DNA from: Paraburkholderia sp.
Lineage (GTDB): Bacteria > Pseudomonadota > Gammaproteobacteria > Burkholderiales > Burkholderiaceae
Reading direction: 5' to 3'
Assembly: GCF_028283785.1 (NCBI RefSeq)
Contig: NZ_JAPWKB010000013.1
Span: forward strand, 62,001-126,000
Length of the DNA stretch: 64,000 nucleotides
Shown here: one piece after another, positions 44,982 through 53,861 of the stretch
Layout of the letters: each line of letters starts with the position of its first letter
Position numbering within the stretch: the first letter of the stretch is position 1
The notes under the pieces: model-generated
Databases searched by the model: none
What the model saw: only the letters and a program-made list of their open reading frames with translations
What the model was told of the DNA's origin: nothing
Made by a program: the position numbers and the translations under genes

Positions 44982-45824
44982 ATGAAAAATGTCCGCGCAG
45001 TGATGATGTTGCTGATCGCGACGATCGCGGGCCTCGCGGCCGTCGTTTTCGCATCGCGCTGGATGAGCACGCAGACCGCATCGGCGACGACCAAAGTGGT
45101 CGTTGCCGTGTCGGATATCAGTCTCGGACAACGCATCACGCCCGAGTTTCTGAAAGTGGCGGACTGGCCGACCGGCAGCGTGCCGGCCGGCTCGTTCACC
45201 GATATCCAGAAGCTCGATGGCCGCGTGCTGAAAGAAAGCATGCAGCATGGCGAGCCGGTGCTCGAAGCGAGGCTGTCGCCGGTGGGAACGCTCGGTGGAT
45301 TGTCGGCGGTGATCAACGAAGGCAAGCGCGCAATCACGGTGCGCGTGAACGATGTGATCGGTGTCGCGGGCTTCGCGTTGCCGGGCAATTACGTGGACAT
45401 CATCGTCAACACGCAGAAAGACGCAGCGGGTTCGTCGGGCGATAACGGTCCGCGCGATCAGAATATTTCGAAAATCGTGCTCGAAAAGATCCTGGTTCTC
45501 GCAGTGGCGCAACAGGTTGGACGCGACGAGACCACGCCGAAAGTGGTGGATGCGGTCACGCTCGAAGTGACGCCGGACCAGGCCGAGAAGATCGACCTCG
45601 CGCGCAGCATCGGCACCTTGTCGCTGGTTTTGCGCAATCAGGTCGATCCGCAAGCCACCGATACCGCCGGCGCAACCAAGGCGTCGCTGCTGAAAACGCC
45701 TGTGACGCCGGTGCCGGTCGCGACGCCGCGTCCGGCGCGCATCGTGCAGCGGGTCGCCGCGCACGCACCGTCGAATTGCGTGCGTGTGATCGACGGCACG
45801 GATACACGACAAGAATGCTTTTGA
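44982..45824 (+). CDS. cpaB: Tad pilus assembly protein CpaB/RcpC
   Basis: A 280-residue envelope protein of the Flp pilus machine. It has an N-terminal membrane anchor (VMMLLIATIAGLAAVVFAS, about residues 7-25), a SAF domain (VVVAVSDISLGQRITPEFLKVADWP), and the RcpC/CpaB region with GKRAITVRVNDVIGVAGFALPGNYVDIIV. It is thought to modify or connect the secretin and the pilus. The start at 44982 has AGGAG upstream. The last residues contain two Cys (NCVRVIDGTDTRQECF). Confidence 0.92.
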   Translation: MKNVRAVMMLLIATIAGLAAVVFASRWMSTQTASATTKVVVAVSDISLGQRITPEFLKVADWPTGSVPAGSFTDIQKLDGRVLKESMQHGEPVLEARLSPVGTLGGLSAVINEGKRAITVRVNDVIGVAGFALPGNYVDIIVNTQKDAAGSSGDNGPRDQNISKIVLEKILVLAVAQQVGRDETTPKVVDAVTLEVTPDQAEKIDLARSIGTLSLVLRNQVDPQATDTAGATKASLLKTPVTPVPVATPRPARIVQRVAAHAPSNCVRVIDGTDTRQECF

Positions 45825-45877
45825 CAGGCGAAAAGCCTGCATGCCGCGAATCGTCGGCGCCATTTCGGGGGTAGTAC

Positions 45878-47599
45878 ATGAACGCCAGATCACCTCTTTG
45901 CGCGCGCGCGCCGTTCCCGCGCCGCGCCCGCTCCGTCGCGGCTACGCGGCTCGCGCAAGCCGGTGTGTGCGGCCTGCTCGGTGCCTGTCTGTGGACGCTG
46001 CCGGTCGCGCAAGCTGCGCAGAAAAGCGCTTCGGCAGCGATGCAGGATGTGCCGCCGGTGCCGCAACTGCCGCAAGCACCGGCCACGATGACGCTCGCCG
46101 CGAATACGCCGCAGCATGGTTATGCAGGCAGCGGCGCAGGTGCGCGCCCGTCGGCCGCGAAATCGCAGGCACTACCGCAAAACGCAGCGGGCCCGAATTG
46201 CAGCGGTCCGATCGGCGAGCACAAAGTGGTCGCGGTGCCGGTCGGTAAATCGATGATGGTCGATCTGCCGGAAGCCGTGCGCAGTCGCACGGTCGGCAAT
46301 CCGTCGATCGTTCAGGCGATGCTCGTTTCGCCGACCACGCTCTATCTGCTCGGCTCGGATGTCGGCACGACCAACATGATCGTGCAGGGCCGCAGCGGTG
46401 CGTGCTCGATCATCGACGTGAGCGTCGGCGCCGACCCGAGCGGATTGCAACAGACGCTGGCCGCGTTGATGCCGGAAGAAACCGGCGTGCAGGTGAAAGC
46501 CGCCGCGGATTCGCTGGTATTGACAGGCACCGTGTCCGACGCGGTGAAGGCGCAGCGGATCGTCGAACTCGCACGTGCGTTCGTGCAGCGGTCGAGCGCG
46601 GTTGCGCAGACGGGAACGCCCCTTGGTGCGTCCGCGACGCCGGGCGCGGTGCATCTGATGGCCGCGGCCGGTTCGTCGTCGTCAGGCGGCGCTAAAGACG
46701 ACGATAGCCGCATCATCAACATGATGCATGTCGCCGCACCGCAACAGGTGATCCTCGAAGTGAAGGTGGCCGAAGTGTCGAAGACGCTGATCGACCAGCT
46801 CGGCGTGCAGGCGAGTATCAACGGCGGCATCGGTTCGTGGAGTTTCGGCTTGCTGGCGAACTTTTTGTCGGGCGGACTGGGCGCGTTGACTGCCGCGAAG
46901 GCGAACAATTCGCCGCTGTCGGCGACGATCGATGCACAAAAGACCGATCAGCTCGTCAAGATTCTCGCGGAACCGAACCTGATGGCGATCAGCGGTCAGG
47001 AAGCGAGTTTCCTCGCGGGCGGCAAGGTCTATATTCCGGTGCCGCAAAGCAACGGCGCAGCGGGCACGACGATCGTGCTGCAAGAGGAACAGTACGGCGT
47101 GGGACTGACCTTCACGCCGACCGTACTGGAAAACGGCCGTATCAACCTGAAGGTCGCGCCTGAAGTGTCGGAGCTGTCGTCCACCGGCGTCGCGGTGACG
47201 GCGGGCACGAGCGGCACGACCACGATCTTGCCGCTGATCACCACACGCCGCGCGTCCACCACGCTGCAGGTGTACGACGGTCAGAGCTTTGCGATCGGCG
47301 GGCTGATGAAGAGCAACGTGACGGGGACCATCAAGGGTCTGCCGGGCGTGGGTGAAATCCCGGTGCTGGGCGCGCTGTTTCGCAGCACGAGCTACGAGCA
47401 GGACAAGACGGAGCTGGTGTTCGTCGTCACGCCGCGTCTCGCGAAACCGCTGCCGCAAAACTATCCGCTGCCGACCGATCATTTCGGCGACGCCAACGAA
47501 GCGACCGTGTTCGCCACCGGCAACATGGAAGGCAAGCCGCGCGTGACGAACCCGGCTGCCGCCGCCAACGCAACTTCAGGCGCGAGCGCGCCGCAATGA
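45878..47599 (+). CDS. cpaC: Tad outer-membrane secretin CpaC/RcpA
   Basis: A 573-residue outer-membrane secretin through which the Flp pilus passes. It has a signal peptide (about residues 1-47, ending AQAAQ), a pilus-associated N-terminal domain with KSMMVDLPEAVRSRTVGNPSIVQAMLVSPTTLYLLG, a BON-like segment, and the secretin core near the C-terminus with VGEIPVLGALFRS and KTELVFVVTPRL. GGGGG precedes the start. Length fits RcpA/CpaC. Confidence 0.94.
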   Translation: MNARSPLCARAPFPRRARSVAATRLAQAGVCGLLGACLWTLPVAQAAQKSASAAMQDVPPVPQLPQAPATMTLAANTPQHGYAGSGAGARPSAAKSQALPQNAAGPNCSGPIGEHKVVAVPVGKSMMVDLPEAVRSRTVGNPSIVQAMLVSPTTLYLLGSDVGTTNMIVQGRSGACSIIDVSVGADPSGLQQTLAALMPEETGVQVKAAADSLVLTGTVSDAVKAQRIVELARAFVQRSSAVAQTGTPLGASATPGAVHLMAAAGSSSSGGAKDDDSRIINMMHVAAPQQVILEVKVAEVSKTLIDQLGVQASINGGIGSWSFGLLANFLSGGLGALTAAKANNSPLSATIDAQKTDQLVKILAEPNLMAISGQEASFLAGGKVYIPVPQSNGAAGTTIVLQEEQYGVGLTFTPTVLENGRINLKVAPEVSELSSTGVAVTAGTSGTTTILPLITTRRASTTLQVYDGQSFAIGGLMKSNVTGTIKGLPGVGEIPVLGALFRSTSYEQDKTELVFVVTPRLAKPLPQNYPLPTDHFGDANEATVFATGNMEGKPRVTNPAAAANATSGASAPQ

Positions 47600-47634
47600 C
47601 ACGCGCCGGGCGCGTCATGCATCGGGAGAACACC

Positions 47635-47925
47635 ATGAACACGATATTCACACGGCTGCGGGTCGGCATCTGCGCAGTCGCCGCGATGACGCTCGGCGGC
47701 TGCCTCAGTTCGACGCCGCATTGGGACGCGACGTTCGGCGATTCGGTGACGCAATTGCGCGCGATGCAAACGTTGAATCCAGATGCGTCGGCGAATCGCG
47801 ATGCCGTTGCGGGCGTTGACGGCAAGTCGGCGGTGTCGGCGCAAACCAGTTACGGCAAATCGTTCAGCGCGCCGCAATCGCCGGTCAACATGTTCACGAT
47901 CGGTGTCGGGTCGAGCCAGTACTAA
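47635..47925 (+). CDS. Small Tad-locus lipoprotein (CpaD-like position)
   Basis: A 96-residue lipoprotein with lipobox TLGGC (Cys at about 24). The C-terminal segment with NPDASANRDAV, DGKSAVSAQTSYGKSF and PVNMFTIGVG resembles the short conserved end of CpaD-type pilus proteins. It sits in the position where CpaD or TadD lipoproteins are found, between the secretin and cpaE. It probably acts as a secretin-associated lipoprotein. The start at 47635 follows GGGAGAACACC. Confidence 0.75.
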   Translation: MNTIFTRLRVGICAVAAMTLGGCLSSTPHWDATFGDSVTQLRAMQTLNPDASANRDAVAGVDGKSAVSAQTSYGKSFSAPQSPVNMFTIGVGSSQY

Positions 47926-47967
47926 AGCATTGCGATGCTTCGGATCCACGATCAAGCGGAGAGTCAC

Positions 47968-49188
47968 ATGATAGACATTCTTCTGGTTTCATCGAGCCCC
48001 GACCGGTCGCGTCTGATCGGCATCGGTCTCGAAGCGAGCGGCGTGCCGCACCGCCTGCGCATCGCGCATGGCACCGCGCGGCATATCCGCGTGCACGCCG
48101 CCGCGATCGAAAGCGCGGACCTGTTGATCGTCGACGACGTGGATCTCAGCGCGCGCGAATTGTCCGGCATCGAGGAAGCGCTCGCATGCTCGCCGCAACT
48201 GCACTGCATGCTGGTGACGCCCGGACCGTCGACGAATCTGTTGATGGCCGCGATGCGCGTCGGCGTGCGGCACGTCCTGTCATGGCCGCTCGATCCGCGT
48301 GAAATCGTCGATGCATTGACGCACGTGGCGAACAAAAAGACCGCCGGTGCGCGTCGCGAAGGGCGCGTGGTGTCGGTGACATCGTGCAAGGGCGGCAGCG
48401 GCACCACGCTGGTGGCGACGAACCTCGCCTGTACGCTCGCGCAATCGGGCGCAGGCGGCGCGGAAAAGCCGCGACGTGTGTTGCTGATCGATCTGAACCA
48501 GCAATTCGCCGACGCCAGCCTGCTGGTCGCCGACACGGCGCCCGCCGCGACGATCGCGGACCTGTGCGCGCAAATCGACCGTCTCGACAGCGCGTTTTTC
48601 GATGCATGCGTGATGCATGTGAACGAACGGCTCGACGTGCTGGCGGGTGCGGGCGATCCGGTGAAGGCCGCCGACCTGCGCCCCGCGCATCTCGATCAGC
48701 TGCTTGCGCTGGCGCGCGAACGCTACGACGCCGTCGTGATCGACGTGGGCCAGAGCGTGAATCCGCTGGCGATTTACGCGCTCGATCACAGCGACGCGGT
48801 CGCGATGGTGGTGCGGCAAGACATGCTGTATCTGCATGCCGGACGCCGGATGTTCGATATTTTCCGCGAACTCGGCTATCCGTCCACCAAGGTTCAGCTG
48901 GTGGTGAACGCTTACGACAAACGCGCGCGCATCACGCTCGAAACGCTGGAAACGACATTGGGCGCGAAGATCGCGCATCGTTTGCCGCGCGATGAAAAAG
49001 CCGCTGTCGAAGCGCTCAATCAAGGTGTTGCACTGGTCGATTACGCGCGCAAAAGTGCGTTGGCCCAGGCGATCGGCGCACTCGCGGACAGCTTGTGGCC
49101 GCGTGCAACCGTGGTGAAAACCAGTGCGTTGCGGCGGCTGTTCGCCGCGCGCCCGCGCCCGGTTCACCAGTTGAAGACCGAACACTGA
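47968..49188 (+). CDS. cpaE: Tad localisation ATPase CpaE/TadZ
   Basis: A 406-residue MinD/ParA-like ATPase that positions the Tad machine. An N-terminal receiver-like atypical domain (residues 1-125) precedes the deviant Walker A CKGGSGTTLVATNLA (about 140-154), LLIDLNQQFADASLLV, and VIDVGQSVNPLAIYAL. The start at 47968 has GGAGAG upstream. Neighbours on both sides are Tad genes. Confidence 0.93.
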   Translation: MIDILLVSSSPDRSRLIGIGLEASGVPHRLRIAHGTARHIRVHAAAIESADLLIVDDVDLSARELSGIEEALACSPQLHCMLVTPGPSTNLLMAAMRVGVRHVLSWPLDPREIVDALTHVANKKTAGARREGRVVSVTSCKGGSGTTLVATNLACTLAQSGAGGAEKPRRVLLIDLNQQFADASLLVADTAPAATIADLCAQIDRLDSAFFDACVMHVNERLDVLAGAGDPVKAADLRPAHLDQLLALARERYDAVVIDVGQSVNPLAIYALDHSDAVAMVVRQDMLYLHAGRRMFDIFRELGYPSTKVQLVVNAYDKRARITLETLETTLGAKIAHRLPRDEKAAVEALNQGVALVDYARKSALAQAIGALADSLWPRATVVKTSALRRLFAARPRPVHQLKTEH

Positions 49189-49206
49189 CCGTCGGCGGAG
49201 AGAATC

Positions 49207-50583
49207 ATGTCATTGCGCGAACAACTGATGATGCAAGGCGGCACGGCGTCGTTCGATTCCTCCAGCGCGTCGGCGGCGGTGTTCGCTGCCGACGTGCTGG
49301 CCGCGCGGCGCGCGTATCAGCAATTGAAGATGAACATTCATCAGTCGATCATCGATCGCGTCGAACTCGACAAGCTGCAACGTCTGTCGCCGGATCAGGT
49401 GAAGCGCGAACTTGCGCAACTCGTCGAGCGGATCGTCGAAGAAGACAAGCTGGTGCTGAACGAGCTCGAACGACGCCGTCTCGCGCAGGACGTGCATGAC
49501 GAGATGATCGGACTGGGTCCGCTCGAACCGTTGCTGAACGATCCGACCGTGTCGGACATTCTGGTCAACACCTATCAGCATGTGTATGTCGAACGGCGCG
49601 GCCGTCTCGAACATACCGACATCACGTTCTACGACGATGCGCATCTGATGAAGATCATCGAGCGGATCGTGTCGCGAGTCGGGCGACGCATCGACGAATC
49701 GACGCCAATGGTCGATGCGCGTCTGCCGGACGGCTCGCGCGTCAACGCGATCATTCCGCCGTCCGCGATCGACGGACCACTGGTGTCGATCCGGCGTTTC
49801 GCGGTTAATCCGCTCACTGTGGCCGACATGATCAACAACCAGAGCTTCACGCCCCAAATGGCGGAGCTGCTCGAAGCGTTGATCCAGTCGAAGCTCAATG
49901 TGCTGATTTCGGGCGGTACAGGTAGCGGTAAAACGACCTTGCTCAATTTGTTGTCGGGATTTATTCCGGGCGACGAGCGGATCGTGACGATCGAAGATGC
50001 GGCCGAACTTCAACTGCGTCAGCAGCACGTGTTGCGACTCGAAACGCGTCCGCCGAATATCGAAGGCAAGGGTGAAATCTCGCAGCGTTCGCTGGTGCGC
50101 AACGCGTTGCGGATGCGTCCCGACCGGATCGTGCTGGGCGAAGTGCGCGGCGCGGAAGCGCTCGACATGCTGCACGCGATGAACACGGGCCATGAAGGGT
50201 CGATGGCGACGCTGCACGCGAATACGCCGCGCGACGCGCTGACGCGGCTCGAAAACATGGTCGGCATGGCTGGTTTGCCGATGCCGATCAAGGCGATCCG
50301 TCAGCAGATCGCATCGGCGATTACGGTGGTGATTCAGGCATCGCGTCTGACCGATGGGCGCCGCAAGCTGATGAGCATTTCCGAAGTCACCGGGATGGAA
50401 GGCGACATCATCAACATGCAGGAAATCTTTACGTTCAAGCGTACCGGCGTTGCACAGGACGGCACCATCAAGGGCTATTTCTGCGCGACCGGCGTGCGTC
50501 CGAAGTTCTGCGACCGGCTGGCCGGTTTCGGTATCGCGTTGCCGGATCAGATATTCGATCCGGCACGGCATCACGAAGTCTGA
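49207..50583 (+). CDS. cpaF: Tad secretion ATPase CpaF/TadA
   Basis: A 458-residue hexameric secretion ATPase that powers Flp pilus assembly. Motifs: Walker [18 protein letters not shown] (about residues 236-252), Asp box [11 protein letters not shown], Walker [15 protein letters not shown] and His box [15 protein letters not shown]. The long N-terminal domain (residues 1-160) is typical of this family. GGAGAG precedes the start, 18 bases after cpaE. Confidence 0.95.
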   Translation: MSLREQLMMQGGTASFDSSSASAAVFAADVLAARRAYQQLKMNIHQSIIDRVELDKLQRLSPDQVKRELAQLVERIVEEDKLVLNELERRRLAQDVHDEMIGLGPLEPLLNDPTVSDILVNTYQHVYVERRGRLEHTDITFYDDAHLMKIIERIVSRVGRRIDESTPMVDARLPDGSRVNAIIPPSAIDGPLVSIRRFAVNPLTVADMINNQSFTPQMAELLEALIQSKLNVLISGGTGSGKTTLLNLLSGFIPGDERIVTIEDAAELQLRQQHVLRLETRPPNIEGKGEISQRSLVRNALRMRPDRIVLGEVRGAEALDMLHAMNTGHEGSMATLHANTPRDALTRLENMVGMAGLPMPIKAIRQQIASAITVVIQASRLTDGRRKLMSISEVTGMEGDIINMQEIFTFKRTGVAQDGTIKGYFCATGVRPKFCDRLAGFGIALPDQIFDPARHHEV

Positions 50584-50596
50584 CGGGGCGACGCAT

Positions 50597-51574
50597 ATGA
50601 ACATGTCATTGATCGCGTTCGCGGTACTGGGTTTCGTCGCCGTGGTGATGCTGATTCAAAGCGTCTACCTGTTGTGGATCGACCGGCACGGCGCAGACGT
50701 CAAGCGGATCGACGCGCGTTTGCGCGCGTTGTCGGCGGGCAATCATGTCGCCGACGAAAAGATGTCGATCCTCAAGCAGCGGATGCTCAGCGATTCGCCG
50801 TGGCTCACGCAGGTGCTGTCGAATCTGCCGCGCGTGCAGGTGCTCGACCGGCAGTTGCAGCAGTCGGGACTGACGTGGTCGGTGGCGCGCTTTGCCGCTT
50901 ACACGCTGGCGAGCGGGGTCGCGTGCCTGCTGGTGGGCGGCATGTTCGGTGTGCCCTGGCTGGTCGTGATCGTACTGACGGCGGTAGCGTCGCTGGTTCC
51001 GTTCTGGATCATGCGTCGCAAGCGCGGCAAACGCATCCTGAAGCTGGAGCAGCAATTGCCCGATGCGTCGGAACTGATCAGCCGTGCGTTGCGTGCAGGG
51101 CATGCATTTCCCGCTGCGTTGGGCATGGCAGGCGAAGAGTTGCCCGAGCCGCTCGGCGGCGAATTTCGTATCGCGTTCGACGAGATCAACTACGGCGTGT
51201 CGATGAACGACGCGTTGCTGAATATGGTCAGCCGCGTGCCGGTCGAAGATTTGCGTTACTTCGTGATCGCCGTGTTGATCCAGCGTGAAGCGGGCGGCAA
51301 TCTCGCGGAAATTCTGGGCAGTATCGGCGCGATCATTCGCGAGCGGCTGAAGTTGCTCGGCAAGGTGCGCGTGCTGTCGGCGGAAGGGCGTCTTTCCGCA
51401 TGGGTGCTGGGTGTGTTGCCGTTCGCGGTGGCGGGGCTGCTGACGTTCCTGAATCCCGCGTATATCGCGATGTTCTGGAAAGATCCGACCGGTATCAAGC
51501 TCGGTTCCATTGCCGTCACGATGATGGTGTTCGGCATTCTGTGGATGAGAAAAACGATCCGTATCAGGGTCTAG
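50597..51574 (+). CDS. tadB: Tad inner-membrane platform protein TadB
   Basis: A 325-residue type II/IV secretion F-domain protein. Helices lie at residues 2-24, about 95-135 and 260-320, around the cytoplasmic F domain (EQQLPDASELISRALRAGHAFPAALGMAGEELPEPLGGEF). It pairs with TadC to form the pilus platform. The start at 50597 lies 13 bases after cpaF. A longer frame from 50450 overlaps cpaF and is not needed. Confidence 0.93.
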   Translation: MNMSLIAFAVLGFVAVVMLIQSVYLLWIDRHGADVKRIDARLRALSAGNHVADEKMSILKQRMLSDSPWLTQVLSNLPRVQVLDRQLQQSGLTWSVARFAAYTLASGVACLLVGGMFGVPWLVVIVLTAVASLVPFWIMRRKRGKRILKLEQQLPDASELISRALRAGHAFPAALGMAGEELPEPLGGEFRIAFDEINYGVSMNDALLNMVSRVPVEDLRYFVIAVLIQREAGGNLAEILGSIGAIIRERLKLLGKVRVLSAEGRLSAWVLGVLPFAVAGLLTFLNPAYIAMFWKDPTGIKLGSIAVTMMVFGILWMRKTIRIRV

Positions 51575-51636
51575 TTCGACGTCGCCCGTATGCGTGCTTC
51601 GAAACAAAAATCTGGAGGGCGGGCTGACCGCACATC

Positions 51637-52593
51637 ATGAATACCGGACAGATCGTCATGTTGGCGTTGATGTTTGCAATCGTATTCGCCGCTTCGTTGA
51701 AGGCGATGTCGATCTTGCGGCCCGATCCGCTGAAGCGGCGTATCGAAGGCATCGGCGTCGCGACCGCAGGCGCGGGTTCGGCCACGCCTGCGAACCCGCA
51801 CGACTGGGTCGGCACGATGGCCAAGGTGTCCGAGCGGGTCGGCAAGCTGTCGTTGCCGAAGGACGACTGGGACAAATCAGCGCTGCGTCTGCGCTTCGCT
51901 AACGCGGGCATCCGGAGCGCGTCCGCACCGGCATTGTTCTTCGGCGCAAAGACGGTGCTCGCGCTGATTTTGCCGGCGCTTGCGCTGGCTTCGCTGGCGG
52001 GTGTGTTCGGCCCCGATCAACGGATGGAGCTGTTGTGCGCAGTGCTGGTGGCGTCGGCGGTCGGTTTCTATCTGCCGAGCCTGGTGGTGTCGAAGATGAT
52101 CGCGCATCGTCAGCGCAAGCTGTTCGAAGACTTGCCCGACGCACTCGATCTGATGACGGTATGCGTCGAAGCGGGCCTCGGTCTCGACGCCGCGATGATG
52201 CGGGTGACCGAAGAGATCGGTGTCAAAAGCGCCGCATTGAAAGACGAATTCGAGTTGATGCTGCTGGAACTGCGCGCAGGGTCCGGCCGCGAAAAGGCGT
52301 TGCGCAATCTCGCGTTGCGCACGGGCGTCGAAGATATCGAAACCCTCGCGACGATGCTGATTCAGGCGGACCGTTTCGGTACGAGCATCGGCGACTCGTT
52401 GCGCGTCTTCACCGACAACCTGCGCACGAAGCGTCGTCTTCGGGCCGAAGAGCAGGCCGCGAAAATAGCGTTGAAACTGCTGTTTCCGCTGATGTTCTTT
52501 ATCTTTCCGACGCTGATCGTGGTGCTGGTCGGACCGGCCGCGATCCAGATCGTGCACGAGCTGTTCCCGGTCATGGCCACCATGGGCAACTGA
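51637..52593 (+). CDS. tadC: Tad inner-membrane platform protein TadC
   Basis: A 318-residue F-domain membrane protein, paralogous to TadB. The F-domain core is LFEDLPDALDLMTVCVEAGLGLDAAMMRVTEE, and further helices are at the N-terminus and C-terminus (LLFPLMFFIFPTLIVVLVGPA). A second F domain segment follows ERFGTSIGDSLRVFTDNLR. It works with TadB and CpaF. The gap to tadB is 62 bases. Confidence 0.93.
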   Translation: MNTGQIVMLALMFAIVFAASLKAMSILRPDPLKRRIEGIGVATAGAGSATPANPHDWVGTMAKVSERVGKLSLPKDDWDKSALRLRFANAGIRSASAPALFFGAKTVLALILPALALASLAGVFGPDQRMELLCAVLVASAVGFYLPSLVVSKMIAHRQRKLFEDLPDALDLMTVCVEAGLGLDAAMMRVTEEIGVKSAALKDEFELMLLELRAGSGREKALRNLALRTGVEDIETLATMLIQADRFGTSIGDSLRVFTDNLRTKRRLRAEEQAAKIALKLLFPLMFFIFPTLIVVLVGPAAIQIVHELFPVMATMGN

Positions 52594-52606
52594 GCAGGCA
52601 ACGGAT

Positions 52607-53119
52607 ATGAACCGCCGACTCTCCGCGAAACATCGCATTCCCAACCGGCCCGCGCGTGCGCAGCGCGGCACCAGCACGATCGAATTCGCGTTGATCGCGC
52701 CAGTGCTGTTTCTGCTGATCTGCATCGCATTCGATCTCGGCGTGGCGCTGTGGGTCAACCTGACGATGCAATATGCCGTGCGCGAAGGCGCGCGCTACGC
52801 TGTGACGGGACGCAGCAATCTCGACCCCGCAGCGTCGAATCAGCAGCGCTATCTCGCGGTGTTGCAGGAGATCAAGGACAGCTCGATGGGGCTCTACAAC
52901 CTCGTGTCGCCGAGTTACACGATCACCGTGAACGGCACGAAGCAGAGCTATGCCGGCGCAGGCAGTTATAGCAGCGGCATGTTCGGCAATCCGGGCGATA
53001 TCGTCGTATTGCAGATCAACTGCGTATGGCCGTTGTTGACGCCGATGGTGCAGCCGTTTTTCGCGGCGGGAAATTTCAACTTCAGCGTCGCGGCGACGAT
53101 GCGCAACGAGGGCTTCTGA
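52607..53119 (+). CDS. tadE: TadE-type pseudopilin
   Basis: A 170-residue minor pilin-like protein. It has a basic N-terminus, then a TadE domain with the class III pseudopilin site, RGTSTIEFALIAPVLFLLI (cleavage after Gly, Glu at +5), followed by a hydrophobic helix. The C-terminal part is hydrophilic and exported. It lies 13 bases after tadC and two bases before the next gene, so it is tightly coupled. Confidence 0.9.
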   Translation: MNRRLSAKHRIPNRPARAQRGTSTIEFALIAPVLFLLICIAFDLGVALWVNLTMQYAVREGARYAVTGRSNLDPAASNQQRYLAVLQEIKDSSMGLYNLVSPSYTITVNGTKQSYAGAGSYSSGMFGNPGDIVVLQINCVWPLLTPMVQPFFAAGNFNFSVAATMRNEGF

Positions 53120-53120
53120 C

Positions 53121-53759
53121 ATGGCACGGCCGTCGAAAACGCGAGGGTTCACACGTCGCCGCGCATCGGGCATCGTCGCGGTGGAATTCGCGTTGCTGCT
53201 GCCCGTGCTGATTGCGATTGCGCTGCCTGTCGTCGATATCGCGCGCAATATCCAGGCACAGTCGATTCTGATCAACGTCAGCCGCGAAGGAGCGAACCTG
53301 TCGTCGCGCGCGTCGTTGACGTATCCGATGCAGACCATCATGTCGTCGCTCGCGGCCACGACGCCGCCGCTGAGCATGAACACGCACGGCATGATCTATA
53401 TCACCGAGATCATCGGCAACGACAGTTGCGATGCGCAAGGCAACGGCTGCACCGGTGTCGTGGTTGCGCAATACCGGTGGACGGGCGGCAACTATGCGCC
53501 TGCCAGCAAGATCTGGAATTGCGGCAGTAGCGGAAGTTCGTGGGCCACGGACGGTAGCGGCGGTTGCGCGAATCTGCCGGGCGTCGGTTCGAGCTCGCCG
53601 GCTGTGACCTTGCTGAAGGGCAAGCTGTCGAACGGGCAGATTGCATACGCGGTGGAATCGTTTTATCAGCAGTCGCAGATCGTCGGTTCGCTCGATCTGG
53701 GCGGCGGTTTCGTCACGCCTTCGCTGTCGCCGAACCTGTATGCGATGACGGTGTTTTAA
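53121..53759 (+). CDS. tadF: TadF/TadE-family pseudopilin
   Basis: A 212-residue pseudopilin-like protein. The TadE-like start is RASGIVAVEFALLLPVLIAIALPVVDIAR, followed by an extracytoplasmic domain with four Cys (NDSCDAQGNGCTG, IWNCGSSG, GGCANLPG). It is probably stabilised by disulfides. The start is one base after the tadE stop, so translation is coupled. It corresponds to TadF in position and type. Confidence 0.85.
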   Translation: MARPSKTRGFTRRRASGIVAVEFALLLPVLIAIALPVVDIARNIQAQSILINVSREGANLSSRASLTYPMQTIMSSLAATTPPLSMNTHGMIYITEIIGNDSCDAQGNGCTGVVVAQYRWTGGNYAPASKIWNCGSSGSSWATDGSGGCANLPGVGSSSPAVTLLKGKLSNGQIAYAVESFYQQSQIVGSLDLGGGFVTPSLSPNLYAMTVF

Positions 53760-53861
53760 CGGCGGGTGTCCGGCGCGGGGGCAGCATCGCAAGCAGATTC
53801 ATAAGCAACATTCATAAACAACATTCATAAGCAGCATAAGCAGTACGCTCGGGGGAGCAGC

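Noticed and set aside
44481..45893. Minus-strand frame of 470 codons over the hypothetical gene and cpaB
   Set aside because: Antisense shadow; His/Arg-rich, no start signal; cpaB on the other strand is certain.
49210..50604. Minus-strand frame of 464 codons over cpaF
   Set aside because: Antisense shadow of a well-conserved ATPase gene in GC-rich DNA.
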